Positions 38,536 through 47,532 of a stretch of DNA of 64,000 nucleotides are shown piece by piece. Position numbers and translations under genes: made by a program. The notes under the pieces were generated by a model. That model searched no databases. It worked only from the letters and a program-made list of their open reading frames with translations, and was not told where the DNA came from. This stretch comes from Aldehydirespirator sp965221605. Its GTDB lineage: Bacteria > Actinomycetota > Acidimicrobiia > Acidimicrobiales > Aldehydirespiratoraceae. Position 1 is the first letter of the stretch. Each line of letters opens with the position of its first letter. The stretch spans positions 558,001 to 622,000 of the forward strand of contig CBDCSK010000014.1 in the NCBI GenBank assembly GCA_965221605.1, given 5' to 3'.

Positions 38536-38592
38536 GGGGGCGACCCTAATTTGTCCCGCCACCGGTTGCAACTCAAATGATATGAAAAGGCC

Positions 38593-39738
38593 TTAGAGTC
38601 GGGACGGGACCTCGGCGAGGGGGACGACCTCGGCCTGGGGGGTCTCGATGTCGCCATCGGGGAGCATGAAGCGCCAGTAGACGATGCCGAAGGGGCGGCC
38701 CTCGCTGTCGAGCCAGTTGGGCACGCCCGGGTCGGAGTGGGCGATGACCGCGGTGAACCGGCCGTCGGCGTCGGCCACGGTCTGGGCCCGGTTGAGCGAG
38801 ATCGACCGGGTGGCGTAGTCGAAGGTCTGCAGGTGCCGGTTCCACAGGCACACGTTGCCGTAGCGGCACTGGGGCCAACGGGCCCGGATCACCAGGGCCT
38901 CGTCGGGTCCGATCAGGAACGGGGCCATGGCGTAGGCCGCGTCGAAGGCGGCCAGGCCCAGGTCGCCGGGCTTGCCGGGGGGCGGGAACACGTTGGGCAC
39001 CCTCGAGATCCATGTGCGGGGGATGTCGCTGGACTGCGGGACCCGGTCCACGGTGAGCTCACGCACCAGGCCGGCCACCCGGCGGATGCCGGCGGCCACC
39101 GAGGCGTCCGAGGGGCGGGGCGGCGGGGTGGTGACGGGATTGCCGTCGGTGTCGATCACCTCGATGCGCATCTCGGGGACCCGGGATGGATCGGCGGCCG
39201 CGTAGGTGGGGTTCTCGAAGTAGTGGCGGGTGCTGAGCGACCCGGCGCCGGCGGGCAGGGCCAGCCAGTTGCGCTCCCGGGGCTCGCCGCCGATATGGAC
39301 TTCGAAGCGGCCGTCGGCGTCGACGTCGAAGGACTCGTCGTTTAGCACGCCCACCGTCTGGTTGTCCATCGACCCCCAGGCCTCGCCGGCCTCGACGGTG
39401 ATCGACACATACACCGCGCCCTTGATCTCGCCGGTCACCCGGTAGGCGTGGTCGGCGGAGACGGGGGCGTCGAAGTAGACGGCGTCGGGGTTGTCGCCCA
39501 GCACCTTGCGGTCGGGGCTGACGATGCGATGGAACCTGGGGGCGGACGGGTCGCGCTCGAACAGGCCGACGAGGCCCCACTGGAGGTAGTGCATCACGGC
39601 CCGGTGGGCGCCGTAGACGTCGTCCGCGGAGTGCAGGTTCCACTCGGGCGACACCCAGCGCTGGTCGACCTCGCCCAGCAGGTCGATGAGTTCGTGCAGC
39701 GCCCGCCGGGACTCAGTCTCGAGAGGCTGGTCGGTCAC
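38593..39738 (-). CDS. DUF1214-domain protein
   Basis: A 381-residue protein whose C-terminal part (YGNVCLWNRHLQTFDYATRS, then AHSDPGVPNWLDSEG) matches DUF1214. The function is unknown; family members are often found beside lipid or sulfo-metabolism genes. It starts three bases after the stop of the sulfotransferase gene, so the two form an operon. Confidence 0.82.
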   Translation of the reverse strand: MTDQPLETESRRALHELIDLLGEVDQRWVSPEWNLHSADDVYGAHRAVMHYLQWGLVGLFERDPSAPRFHRIVSPDRKVLGDNPDAVYFDAPVSADHAYRVTGEIKGAVYVSITVEAGEAWGSMDNQTVGVLNDESFDVDADGRFEVHIGGEPRERNWLALPAGAGSLSTRHYFENPTYAAADPSRVPEMRIEVIDTDGNPVTTPPPRPSDASVAAGIRRVAGLVRELTVDRVPQSSDIPRTWISRVPNVFPPPGKPGDLGLAAFDAAYAMAPFLIGPDEALVIRARWPQCRYGNVCLWNRHLQTFDYATRSISLNRAQTVADADGRFTAVIAHSDPGVPNWLDSEGRPFGIVYWRFMLPDGDIETPQAEVVPLAEVPSRL

Positions 39739-39741
39739 GAA

Positions 39742-40998
39742 TCAACCCTCGCGGGATACGCCGTAGTGGTCGATGTAGGGGGCCAGGTCGGACCGCAGCC
39801 CCACGGCGGTGAAGCCCCAGTCCTCGGGCTGGTAGCGGTGGACCCCGAACTTGCCCTTGGGCTTGTGGGCCAGGTAGTCGAGCACGGCGTCGGCGTGGTC
39901 GCCGGTGAAGTCGCGGCCCATCTGCGCATAGGCGGCCCGCAGCGTGGCCACCGGGTCGCTCATCAGCTCGGAGAAGTGCACGTCCACGAAGCGCTCGGCC
40001 GGCACCATGCCCGACGCCCGCACGTCGATGGTGCCGTTGAGGCCGGCCGCGAAGATGGCCAGGATGTTGCGGGCCATGGCGTCCACGTTCACGTCGTCGG
40101 CGCGGAGCCACTGGATCATGGCGGTGGTGCTGACGGTGGACGGCATGGTCTTGGCCGGGTCGCGGTGGGTCTGGACCACCCAGGCGTCGCCGAACTCGGC
40201 GAACAGCAGCGGCAGCAGCATCAGATGCCCCGGTGTCTTGAGCACCCAGGCCTCGGCGCCGTGCTGGAGAGTCTGGAGGAACCGCCGCTCGTAGGCGTAG
40301 TTGACCGCCGGGTCGGGCAGCCAGCCGTCGAGGGAGGCGATCATGCTCCAGTGGAAGCCGCAGAAGCTGCCCTGGGTGATGGTGACGCACTCCACCGGCA
40401 GGTCGGAGCGCAGCTCGTGGAGGGCCTGGAACTCGGGCTGGACGTCGGCCCAGATCTCCTGCTCGCACTCGCTGAGCACTAGCGGGTCGGGCAGCGGGGC
40501 GTCCTCGGCCTCGGGCATGGCTACCGGGTGCAGGGCCTCGGCGGCGGTGGGGGCCCGCAGGTCGGGGTCGAGGGCCAGCAGCTCGAACAGGATGGTGGTG
40601 CCCGAGCGGGCCGGGCCGGTGATGATCACCGGGGCGGTGACCGGCCGGTCGCCGATCTCCGGCGAGCGGTCCAGGGTCGTGGTGAGCAGCAGCCGGGTGC
40701 GCAGCGAGCGCAGCAGCTCCTGCTTGGTCATGAGCCGCCCGACCGTGTGCATCCCGGTGGCGTCGATGGCGGCGACCAGCGCCTCGAAGCGCTCCTGCCA
40801 GTCGGGGTCGCCGAGGTCGCCGGCGGGCATGCCCCCGAGGGCGGCCGCGGCGGTGTCGAGCATGTCGGCGGCGTCCATCGGGACCAGGTCCCGGGCGTGG
40901 CCCCCTACGGAGCCGGCCATGAGGTTGACGCGCCGCACCCAGTCGGGCCGGACCAGCCGGTCGGCCATCGGCGCCAGTGAGGGGGGAGGCTGCGCCAT
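39742..40998 (-). CDS. sulfotransferase-family protein
   Basis: A 418-residue protein. The 5'-phosphosulfate loop is VIITGPARSGTTILFELLA (about residues 123-141), and the downstream QTHRDPAKTMPS matches the 3'-phosphate-binding part. It should transfer sulfate from PAPS to an unknown acceptor. About 100 residues precede the P-loop, as is usual for this actinobacterial subfamily. It is cotranscribed with the DUF1214 gene. Confidence 0.86.
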   Translation of the reverse strand: MAQPPPSLAPMADRLVRPDWVRRVNLMAGSVGGHARDLVPMDAADMLDTAAAALGGMPAGDLGDPDWQERFEALVAAIDATGMHTVGRLMTKQELLRSLRTRLLLTTTLDRSPEIGDRPVTAPVIITGPARSGTTILFELLALDPDLRAPTAAEALHPVAMPEAEDAPLPDPLVLSECEQEIWADVQPEFQALHELRSDLPVECVTITQGSFCGFHWSMIASLDGWLPDPAVNYAYERRFLQTLQHGAEAWVLKTPGHLMLLPLLFAEFGDAWVVQTHRDPAKTMPSTVSTTAMIQWLRADDVNVDAMARNILAIFAAGLNGTIDVRASGMVPAERFVDVHFSELMSDPVATLRAAYAQMGRDFTGDHADAVLDYLAHKPKGKFGVHRYQPEDWGFTAVGLRSDLAPYIDHYGVSREG

Positions 40999-41136
40999 AC
41001 GGGCGTCAACGTATCAGCCGGTATCAGCCGAGGGTCGTCCGTGGCGTGGCGCACGGCGGCCGGGGGTCGGGAGTCGGACGTACGCTGGGGCGCACGATGA
41101 GCGTTTGTGCTGGGTCGGGCTGCCTGAGGGTGTGCG

Positions 41137-42036
41137 TTGACTGGGTATGATCCGGCTGGGGGTCGGGAGTCGACGGTGTGGGGGGTGGCGTCGGTCGCGC
41201 TGGCGGTGTCGCTGATCGGCACCATCGGCACCGCGGCCGAGCTGGGCGCCGACCCGCTGAGCGGATTCGCCACCGGGGCGTGGCGGGGCGTGATCGGGGC
41301 GGCTGGGCTGCTGGTGGTGTCGACGTTGCGGGGGCAGGCGCCGTGGCGGTACCGCCTGCCGGTTCGCTGGGTGGCGCTCGGGGGGCTGGGGGTGGCGTTC
41401 AGCCAGCTGCTGTTCTTCGAGGCCATGGCCCGCACCGGGGTGGCGGTCGGGACGCTTGTGGGCATCGGCGTCGGCCCGTTGATGGCCGGGGTGATCGACT
41501 GGATGGCGTTCCGTCAACGCCCGGACGGGCGCTGGCTGATCGGTGTGGCGGTGGCCCTGTCCGGGGTGGCTCTGCTGTCGGGCGGGGCGACCGATGTGGT
41601 GATGAGCGGGGTGGTCCTCGCGGCGGTGGCCGGCTGCGGGATCCCGTGCCAGGGGTTCGCGATGCAGCGGCTGGCGGCGGACCGTCCGCTGGTGACCGCG
41701 GTGGCCACGGTGATGGTCGCGGGGTCGGTGGTGATGCTGCCCACCGCGCTGGGTTCGTGGGCCGACGCCTTCCACTCGGCGGAGTCGGCCTCGACGGTGC
41801 TGTACCTGGGGCTGGTGACGATCACGCTGGCCCACTCGCTGTGGGGGGCGGGCCTCAAGCGCCTCAGCCTGAGCGTGGCGGTGGTGGTGGGGATGCTGGA
41901 GCCGGCGGTGGCGTCCACGCTGGCCATGACCGTGCTGTCGGAGCCGGCCACGGTGGCCCTGATCGTCGGGATCTGCCTGGTGATCGCCGGGGTGGCGGTC
42001 ACGTCGCTGAGCAAGACCGCAGCCCGCCGGGGCTAG
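41137..42036 (+). CDS. EamA/DMT-family transporter
   Basis: A 299-residue membrane protein with about ten hydrophobic segments in two EamA halves (first half ending near LLSGGATDVV, second near LVIAGVAVTSLS). It probably exports small metabolites; the substrate is unknown. The TTG at 41137 is the only start that keeps the first helix; a GTG at codon 14 (41176) is possible. It is divergent from the sulfotransferase operon. Confidence 0.82.
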   Translation: MTGYDPAGGRESTVWGVASVALAVSLIGTIGTAAELGADPLSGFATGAWRGVIGAAGLLVVSTLRGQAPWRYRLPVRWVALGGLGVAFSQLLFFEAMARTGVAVGTLVGIGVGPLMAGVIDWMAFRQRPDGRWLIGVAVALSGVALLSGGATDVVMSGVVLAAVAGCGIPCQGFAMQRLAADRPLVTAVATVMVAGSVVMLPTALGSWADAFHSAESASTVLYLGLVTITLAHSLWGAGLKRLSLSVAVVVGMLEPAVASTLAMTVLSEPATVALIVGICLVIAGVAVTSLSKTAARRG

Positions 42037-42115
42037 CTCAGAGCTCGGTGCCTGCGCCGCAGGGCTTCACGGAGATGTCGACAACCTGACTATTCCGTAT
42101 ATCCTAGCCTAGTTC

Positions 42116-42137
42116 ATCATTCTATGATATCTATAAT
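42116..42137 (+). promoter_or_regulatory. AT-rich promoter region with consensus -10 box and small dyad
   Basis: TATAAT at 42132-42137 is a perfect -10 hexamer in a 140-base AT-rich gap in GC-rich DNA; ATCAT/ATGAT at 42116-42128 is a short dyad just upstream. AGGAGG at 42164-42169 lies 7 bases before the ATG of the next gene. Confidence 0.45.
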
Positions 42138-42176
42138 GTTGTATTCATACTTATTTGAACAACAGGAGGATGGCCG

Positions 42177-43274
42177 ATGGGTCCATTACTTGGCTCGAAG
42201 ACACTGAGCAGGCTTCTTGAGGAGGCCGACGTGTCGGTACGGCTCAACCGGATGACAGGCGAGGGTGAGTGGACCGAGGGCGCGACCCGGAACGACCCTC
42301 TGTCGCCACTGTGGGAGAAGATCACGAGGTACCCCGGCAACGTGCTGCTCGGACATGTTCGGTCACAGGCCGCGCCTAGGTGCTTGGCGTGGCGGTGGAG
42401 GATGAGCCTGCGCAGGCTGCTGGGCACCAGAGTGGTCAACCCCTTCCAGGAATGGCTGGCAACCCTGCCGTCATGGGACGGCGAGCCTCGCCTGGATCGG
42501 ATGCTGGACCGAGCCCTGGACGTGGACCCGGACTGCGATCCGAGGCTGGCCGGCTGGGCCGGACGCCACTATGTGATGGGGGCCATTGCCCGGCAGTGCC
42601 ACGGCCGCGGTGGTGACTACGCCGCGGCCGGCGAGAGTGCCCGGTCCCACGTGCCGTTGCTGGCCGGTCCTCGCTTCGCGTCGTACCGCGGATTCGCAGC
42701 TGCGCTTCTGCCGTCCGAACCCTTCGCGAAGGAATGGACCCACGGGTTGTGGCCCGGTTGCCTCAGTGGTGACAGCTTGAATGTGCAGACCGTGATGCGC
42801 GACACGCAGGGCCGCGTTTTCGCGACCGTCGACGACCTGCTCGAACAGCCTCGAGACATCCTCCGCTGGGCGGCTGACAGCCTCGCTCGCCTACACGACA
42901 GGCCCGGCAGCCACTTCGACCGCCACTCCCTGCGGCGCCGCGCCGCCCAAAGCGGCGGGCGGCGGCGGAGAATCGACTACCGACGGAGGGCGGTGCTGGT
43001 AGTCGGCGCATCGGACGGCTTCGACAAGCTGGCGACGATCCCGAACCTGAACTCGTGCCTTGTGAGCATCCCGGTGCGCCGCAAGTATGCCGAACTCGAC
43101 GGTGTGAACGACCCCGACTATCGAGACCAGCTGTGGGCGGAGGGACTCAGGCGGCTGGACGACGGTGAGTCGTTCAGGTTCCCCGAGGAGCTGGTACCAG
43201 CGGCCCAGGACTCCAACGCAAGGCTGATCGGCCCCCTAAGCCGGTACCTGTCGCAAGTAGGCGCCGTTCATTGA
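42177..43274 (+). CDS. VapE-like (virulence-associated E) protein with degenerate Walker A
   Basis: A 365-residue protein. NPFQEWLATLPSWDGEPRLD (residues 88-107) and, near the C-terminus, RDQLWAEGLRRLDDGESF match the VapE family of phage and satellite-island ATPases. Where those have GPQGxGKS, this protein reads LLAGPRFASYRGFAAALLP (161-179): the P-loop Gly-Lys-Ser is gone. The frame is intact and has a good ribosome site, so it is either a decayed gene still open or a non-ATPase derivative. It is preceded by AT-rich DNA, suggesting transfer. Confidence 0.6.
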   Translation: MGPLLGSKTLSRLLEEADVSVRLNRMTGEGEWTEGATRNDPLSPLWEKITRYPGNVLLGHVRSQAAPRCLAWRWRMSLRRLLGTRVVNPFQEWLATLPSWDGEPRLDRMLDRALDVDPDCDPRLAGWAGRHYVMGAIARQCHGRGGDYAAAGESARSHVPLLAGPRFASYRGFAAALLPSEPFAKEWTHGLWPGCLSGDSLNVQTVMRDTQGRVFATVDDLLEQPRDILRWAADSLARLHDRPGSHFDRHSLRRRAAQSGGRRRRIDYRRRAVLVVGASDGFDKLATIPNLNSCLVSIPVRRKYAELDGVNDPDYRDQLWAEGLRRLDDGESFRFPEELVPAAQDSNARLIGPLSRYLSQVGAVH

Positions 43275-43356
43275 GCGCCGGAACCATCCAGCACCGGGAA
43301 CATCCAGCACCGGGGCTAGGTCTCGGGCGGGCGCAGCGAGTCCGGGCGGGGCGGGG

Positions 43357-44430
43357 CTAGGCGCCAGCGGGGCGCACGGCGTGGACTACCCGGTATGGCG
43401 GTGTTGTGCCGGCCCGGCTCTCGGCTAGGACCTCGACGGTGCCGAACGTCGAGGCGATCCGGTCGCGGAGGTCCACCGCCGAGGCGGTCACCGCGACGAG
43501 CTGGCCGCCGGGCCGCAGCACCCGGGCGGACTCGTCGATCAGGCAGCGCAGGGTCGACTTGGGGACATGGGTGGGGAGATGGCTGAGCACGGCGTCGAAG
43601 CGGCGGTCGGCCAGCGCTGAGATCCCGTCGCTGAGGATGGCCTCGCACCGCTCGCCCACCCCGTTGAGCCCGGCGTTGGTGCGGGCCGCGCTCACCGCGA
43701 GCGGGTCGATGTCGGCCATCGCCACCCGGACCTTCGGCCACCGTGAGGCCACCGCGATCCCGATGGGGCCGTAGCCGCATCCCAGGTCGAGGACGTCGCG
43801 CCAGTTGTGGTCGGGGGGCAGGGCCTCGATCAGGAGCCGGGTGCCGTCGTCGATGCGGTTCTTGGAGAACAGCCCGACGCCGGTGGTGAAGCGCAGGTCG
43901 CACCCCAGCAGGACCGTTTCGACGGTCGGCGCGGCCGCGGTGGCATCGGCGGTGGCCCGCACGTCCGGGCCTCGCACCGCCCGCAGGACCACGGCCGAGC
44001 GGCTGCGCCGGGCCTCCTCGGCGGCACCGAATATGTCCTCGAGGGTGTTGAGCTGGCGAGCCGACCCCAGCCTGCGGGCGGTCACCACGAGCAGCACGGC
44101 CCCCTCACGCAGGTTGTAGGCGAGCTCGAGCAGCTCGGCTGCGATCCGAGCCTGTCCGACATGCGAGGCAACCTCCATCACCGCCAGGTCGGCCCCAACA
44201 GCCGCCTCGGCCCCCATAGCCAGGTCGGCCCCAACAGCCGCCTCAGCCCCAACAGCCGGGTCGGCCCCAACGTCGCCGGAGGTTCCGGAGATGTCGGCGA
44301 GGTCGTGGAAGGTAGCTTCCGGCAGCAGGCTGGCCAGCCGTTGCCGGGTGCCGGCAGCCACCCCGTGCACGATCACGGTGCGCGTCCCGGCGGGCACGAG
44401 CGGTGCGAGGTCAACGAACGCCTGCGACAT
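43357..44430 (-). CDS. class I SAM-dependent methyltransferase (RsmC/RlmG-like)
   Basis: About 357 residues from the ATG at 44430. VLDLGCGYGPIGIAVA is motif I of the fold and MADIDPLAVSAARTN the acidic motif II. The RsmC-like layout (a degenerate N-domain, then the catalytic domain with FTTGVGLFSKNRIDDGT) is clear, but the NPPF motif that guides base methylation reads SHLPTHVP. Near 44173-44270 a 36-base unit encodes GAEAAVGADLA repeats inserted in the N-domain. A longer frame from GTG 44616 would start inside a tandem repeat and is unlikely. Confidence 0.78.
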   Translation of the reverse strand: MSQAFVDLAPLVPAGTRTVIVHGVAAGTRQRLASLLPEATFHDLADISGTSGDVGADPAVGAEAAVGADLAMGAEAAVGADLAVMEVASHVGQARIAAELLELAYNLREGAVLLVVTARRLGSARQLNTLEDIFGAAEEARRSRSAVVLRAVRGPDVRATADATAAAPTVETVLLGCDLRFTTGVGLFSKNRIDDGTRLLIEALPPDHNWRDVLDLGCGYGPIGIAVASRWPKVRVAMADIDPLAVSAARTNAGLNGVGERCEAILSDGISALADRRFDAVLSHLPTHVPKSTLRCLIDESARVLRPGGQLVAVTASAVDLRDRIASTFGTVEVLAESRAGTTPPYRVVHAVRPAGA

Positions 44431-44561
44431 CAGCAACCGCGGCGATCCTATCGCTCCCAGAATGTCGCACCGGAACCCGGAGCATGCCCAGCGGCTCGGC
44501 CCCTCAAGGTCGGAAGGGACCCAACCCGCCAGCGGGCCCGACCCCCACGCCGCGAGCCAAT

Positions 44562-44850
44562 CGACCAAGTCACCGAACGGAGGCCACGGAGCGAGCTGAC
44601 CCACCGACCAAGTCACCGAACGGAGGCCACGGAGCGAGCTGACCCACCGACCAAGTCACCGAACGGAGGCCACCGAGCGAGCTGACCCACCGACCAAGTC
44701 ACCGGGCCGGGGCCAGGGACCGAACTGATCAACCGACCGCTCAAGACCACCGGGCGGGGGCGAGCGAGGCAACCGATCTACCACTCAAATCACCGAACCA
44801 AGGCCAGCGAGCGAGCTGATCGACCGCTTGAATCGCCGGGTGGGGGCAGG
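44562..44850. repeat. 43-bp tandem repeat, three near-perfect and several degenerate units
   Basis: A 43-base unit beginning CGACCAAGTCACCGAACGGA starts at 44562, 44605 and 44648 with almost no change, and degenerate units follow from 44691 into the 3' end of the HNH gene. It is direct, contiguous and lacks spacers. Confidence 0.85.
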
Positions 44851-47111
44851 CCCGTTGGGGCGTACCAGCCGTTGGAGCCATGGCGCAGGATGATCTCGTT
44901 GTCGTGAACCCAACGGTGGTGGGCGTGGCACAGCAGCACGAGATTGTCGATGTCGGTGCGCCCGCCGAGCAACCAGTACCTGACGTGGTGGGCCTGGCAC
45001 CAGTTGGGGTGTGCGCCACAGATCACGCATCCCTTGTCACGGGCAACCAACACCCGCCACTGCTGAGGCGAGACCCTCCTGGTCTTGCGGCCGTGGTAGA
45101 GGGGCAGACCCCGCTGGTCGAACAGGAGGCCGTAGAAGTCGGAGTCGCAGCCCAGGCGTTCCAGCTCGCTGCGAGCGATGGCCCCGACGCCCGGGATCTC
45201 GCACCGCCCGCGCTCGCCGTCGGTAGCCAGATATGGCACGTCCATCACGACGCATAGTTGGGCCTTGGGGCCGAACCCGCGCCCGCAAGTACATCCCGGA
45301 CCTGCGCCGGGGTAGGGACCCGACGTGTCGAGACCCCGACCAGGAACGATGCCCGGGACCGCACCCCGGCCCTCGCTAGCGCCCGAACCGGCGGAACCAA
45401 CACCCGAGCCATTGGAACTGGCCCTACCGTTGCGAACAACCTCAGAGACACCGCCCGAACCGGCGGAACCGGGACTGGGACTGGGACTGGGACCTGAGCC
45501 GGGGCCGGGAACCGAGCCGCGGGCCACCTCGAGACCGGAACCAGGACTGGGACCGGGAACCCGGCCGCGACCGGGGGCGAGGCCGGGGCTGGGGCCGGGA
45601 ACCGGGCCGCGGGCCACCTCGAGACCGGAACCAGGACTGGGACCGACACCGGGGCCGGGGGCGAGGCCGGGGCTAGAGCCGGGGCTGAGGCTGGGGTCGG
45701 GGCCGGGGGCGGGGATCGTGCCGCCACCCACGTCGAGGCCGGAGCCGGGGCTGAGGCTGGGGTCGGGGCCGGGGGCGGGGATCGTGCCGCCACCCACGTC
45801 GAGGCCGGAGCCGGGGACAGGGCGGGCGGCGAGGTCGGGGGCGGGGATCGTGCCGCCACCCACGTCGAGGCCGGAGCCGGGGACAGGGCGGGCGGCGAGG
45901 TCGGGGGCGGGGATCGTGCCGCCACCCACGTCGAGGCCGGAGCCGGGGCTGAGGCTGGGGTCGGGGCCGGGGGCGGGGATCGTGCCGCCACCCACGTCGA
46001 GGCCGGAGCCGGGGACAGGGCGGGCGGCGAGGTCGGGGGCGGGGATCGTGCCGCCACCCACGTCGAGGCCGGAGCCGGGGACAGGGCGGGCGGCGAGGTC
46101 GGGGGCGGGGATCGTGCCGCCACCCACGTCGAGGCCGGAGCCGGGGCTGAGGCTGGGGTCGGGGCCGGGGGCGGGGATCGTGCCGCCACCCACGTCGAGG
46201 CCGGAGCCGGGGACAGGGCGGGCGGCGAGGTCGGGTAAGAGCTCCTGGCGGGGTGTGGAGAGCCTTGGACTCGCCTTGCCGGGACTTGCAGCTTCGAGGA
46301 CGGGGCGGTGGCCGTCGGGGGCTGAGCCGTCGGGGGCTGAGTTGCCGGCGTTGGAGTCGTCCGAATCAGAGCGCGGGCCGGAGCTGGTGGCGCTGGGAAG
46401 TCCGGGGGATGGGATCGCGGGTTCGATGCCCACCAGCGTGAGCAGAGCGTCGTGGCGGCATTGGGCGCGGGAGCGGGCGTGGGGATTGTCGCGGCCGCCG
46501 TCGGCCCGGTAGAGCCGATCGGCGAGCGCCTCCACGAGATTCTGGAACTGGGCCCCGGAGACGCGGTCGAACTTGGCGATACCGGCGATCATCCCGCCCT
46601 CGCCAGCCGTGAACAGCAGCGACCGGTTGCGGCGCTGCCACTGGTGGAGACGCTCCAGGTCGTCATCGGTCTGGCGTTGCCGAACCCAATCCCTGGCCCT
46701 GCTGGACGCTGCGTCGGCGGGCATCGACGACGCCTCCACCAGCAATCCGGCATCGCGGTCGACCGCCTCCGGCGACGTCTCGGCAGCCGCCCGGGCCAGA
46801 GCGGACGCGTGCTCGCCGGTCAGGCGTCCCGACGACAGCGCGTCGGCGACGTTGGGCATCTTCCGAAGGGCCTCAGCCCGCCGGGTCCGGTGCTTGGCCT
46901 CGCGGGTCGAGCAGCCGGTGCGCCGGCGGAGCGTCTCGGCGGCGCTCGCCTCACTGGCGCCCAGCCGCCGGAGCCCGGCTGCGATCCGGGCCTCCAGGCC
47001 GTCCAGCACGGCACGGGTGCGACCGATCTCGCCAGCGAGATCACCGAGGCCAGCCCGATCCAGGGCGGCTACGTCGATGGCCCGCACGGCGGTGTTGAAG
47101 TCTTCCCACAT
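44790..47111 (-). CDS. DUF222/13E12-type HNH endonuclease with internal repeat expansion
   Basis: A 773-residue protein. The N-terminal 230 residues form a DUF222-type helical domain (RTGCSTREAKHRTRRAEALR, RLTGEHASALARAA). The C-terminus has an HNH fold: CVICGAHPNWCQAHHVRYW, then DIDNLVLLCHAHHRWVHDN. Between them lie about 300 residues of low complexity including eight 22-residue units (GSGLDVGGGTIPAP plus GPDPSLSP or DLAARPVP). Such proteins are very common in Actinobacteria and probably act as DNA endonucleases. I start at the ATG at 47111 (MWEDFNTAVRA), with an AGGA upstream; the longer open frame runs through a minisatellite. Confidence 0.82.
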   Translation of the reverse strand: MWEDFNTAVRAIDVAALDRAGLGDLAGEIGRTRAVLDGLEARIAAGLRRLGASEASAAETLRRRTGCSTREAKHRTRRAEALRKMPNVADALSSGRLTGEHASALARAAAETSPEAVDRDAGLLVEASSMPADAASSRARDWVRQRQTDDDLERLHQWQRRNRSLLFTAGEGGMIAGIAKFDRVSGAQFQNLVEALADRLYRADGGRDNPHARSRAQCRHDALLTLVGIEPAIPSPGLPSATSSGPRSDSDDSNAGNSAPDGSAPDGHRPVLEAASPGKASPRLSTPRQELLPDLAARPVPGSGLDVGGGTIPAPGPDPSLSPGSGLDVGGGTIPAPDLAARPVPGSGLDVGGGTIPAPDLAARPVPGSGLDVGGGTIPAPGPDPSLSPGSGLDVGGGTIPAPDLAARPVPGSGLDVGGGTIPAPDLAARPVPGSGLDVGGGTIPAPGPDPSLSPGSGLDVGGGTIPAPGPDPSLSPGSSPGLAPGPGVGPSPGSGLEVARGPVPGPSPGLAPGRGRVPGPSPGSGLEVARGSVPGPGSGPSPSPSPGSAGSGGVSEVVRNGRASSNGSGVGSAGSGASEGRGAVPGIVPGRGLDTSGPYPGAGPGCTCGRGFGPKAQLCVVMDVPYLATDGERGRCEIPGVGAIARSELERLGCDSDFYGLLFDQRGLPLYHGRKTRRVSPQQWRVLVARDKGCVICGAHPNWCQAHHVRYWLLGGRTDIDNLVLLCHAHHRWVHDNEIILRHGSNGWYAPTGLPPPGDSSGRSARSLALVR
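45682..46236. repeat. 66-bp repeat array (eight units, two alternating types) inside the HNH gene
   Basis: Each unit encodes GSGLDVGGGTIPAP followed by GPDPSLSP (type A) or DLAARPVP (type B). Read along the protein the order is A-B-B-A-B-B-A-A, that is, a three-unit higher-order repeat. Units are nearly identical at the DNA level, which points to recent expansion. Confidence 0.9.
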
Positions 47112-47117
47112 GGTGAT

Positions 47118-47403
47118 CGTCCTGCGTGTCCTGGGGTGTCCTGGGGTGTCCGGGGTGTCCTGGGTGTCCTGGGTGTCCTGGGGTGTCCTGCGTGTCCTGG
47201 GTGTCTCGGGGTGTCCTGGGTGTCCTGGGGGGTCCTGGTTGTCTCGGCTGTCCTGCGTGTCCTGAGTGTCCTGGGTGTCCTGGTTGGCTCGGGTGTCCTG
47301 CGTGTCCTGGGTGTCCTGGGTGTCCTGGGGTGTCCTGGTTGGCTCGGGTGTCCTGCGTGTCCTGGGTGTCCTGAGTGTCTCGGCTGTCCTGGGGTGTCCT
47401 GGG
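47118..47403. repeat. 9-10 bp minisatellite upstream of the HNH gene
   Basis: About 28 imperfect units of TGTCCTGGG or TGTCCTGGGG (complement CCCAGGACA) fill 285 bases just before the HNH start codon. Several frames are open on both strands because the units carry no stops. No gene is credible here. Confidence 0.92.
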
Positions 47404-47490
47404 ATGAGTGATACATCATGGAACTGTGCTAAAGACATTAACACCCCCCTATGACATCGGAACAAAACCCGAGGTCAGATCATCACAATA

Positions 47491-47507
47491 CATGATGTTG
47501 CATCATG
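47491..47507. promoter_or_regulatory. dyad of CATGAT half-sites, candidate operator
   Basis: CATGAT and ATCATG are complements around GTTGC, with a further CATGAT copy at 47510 and CATCATG at 47414. They lie in the AT-richer gap between the minisatellite and the start of the coiled-coil gene. Confidence 0.4.
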
Positions 47508-47532
47508 TTCATGATGCGGATACTGTGGGGGA

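Noticed and set aside
44562..46236. CRISPR-like repeat array
   Set aside because: Units are contiguous with no unique spacers, most lie inside coding DNA, and no cas gene is present.
47112..47465. N-terminal extension of the HNH protein through the minisatellite
   Set aside because: The frame is open only because the repeat unit lacks stops; the ATG at 47111 has an AGGA upstream and gives a normal DUF222 N-terminus.
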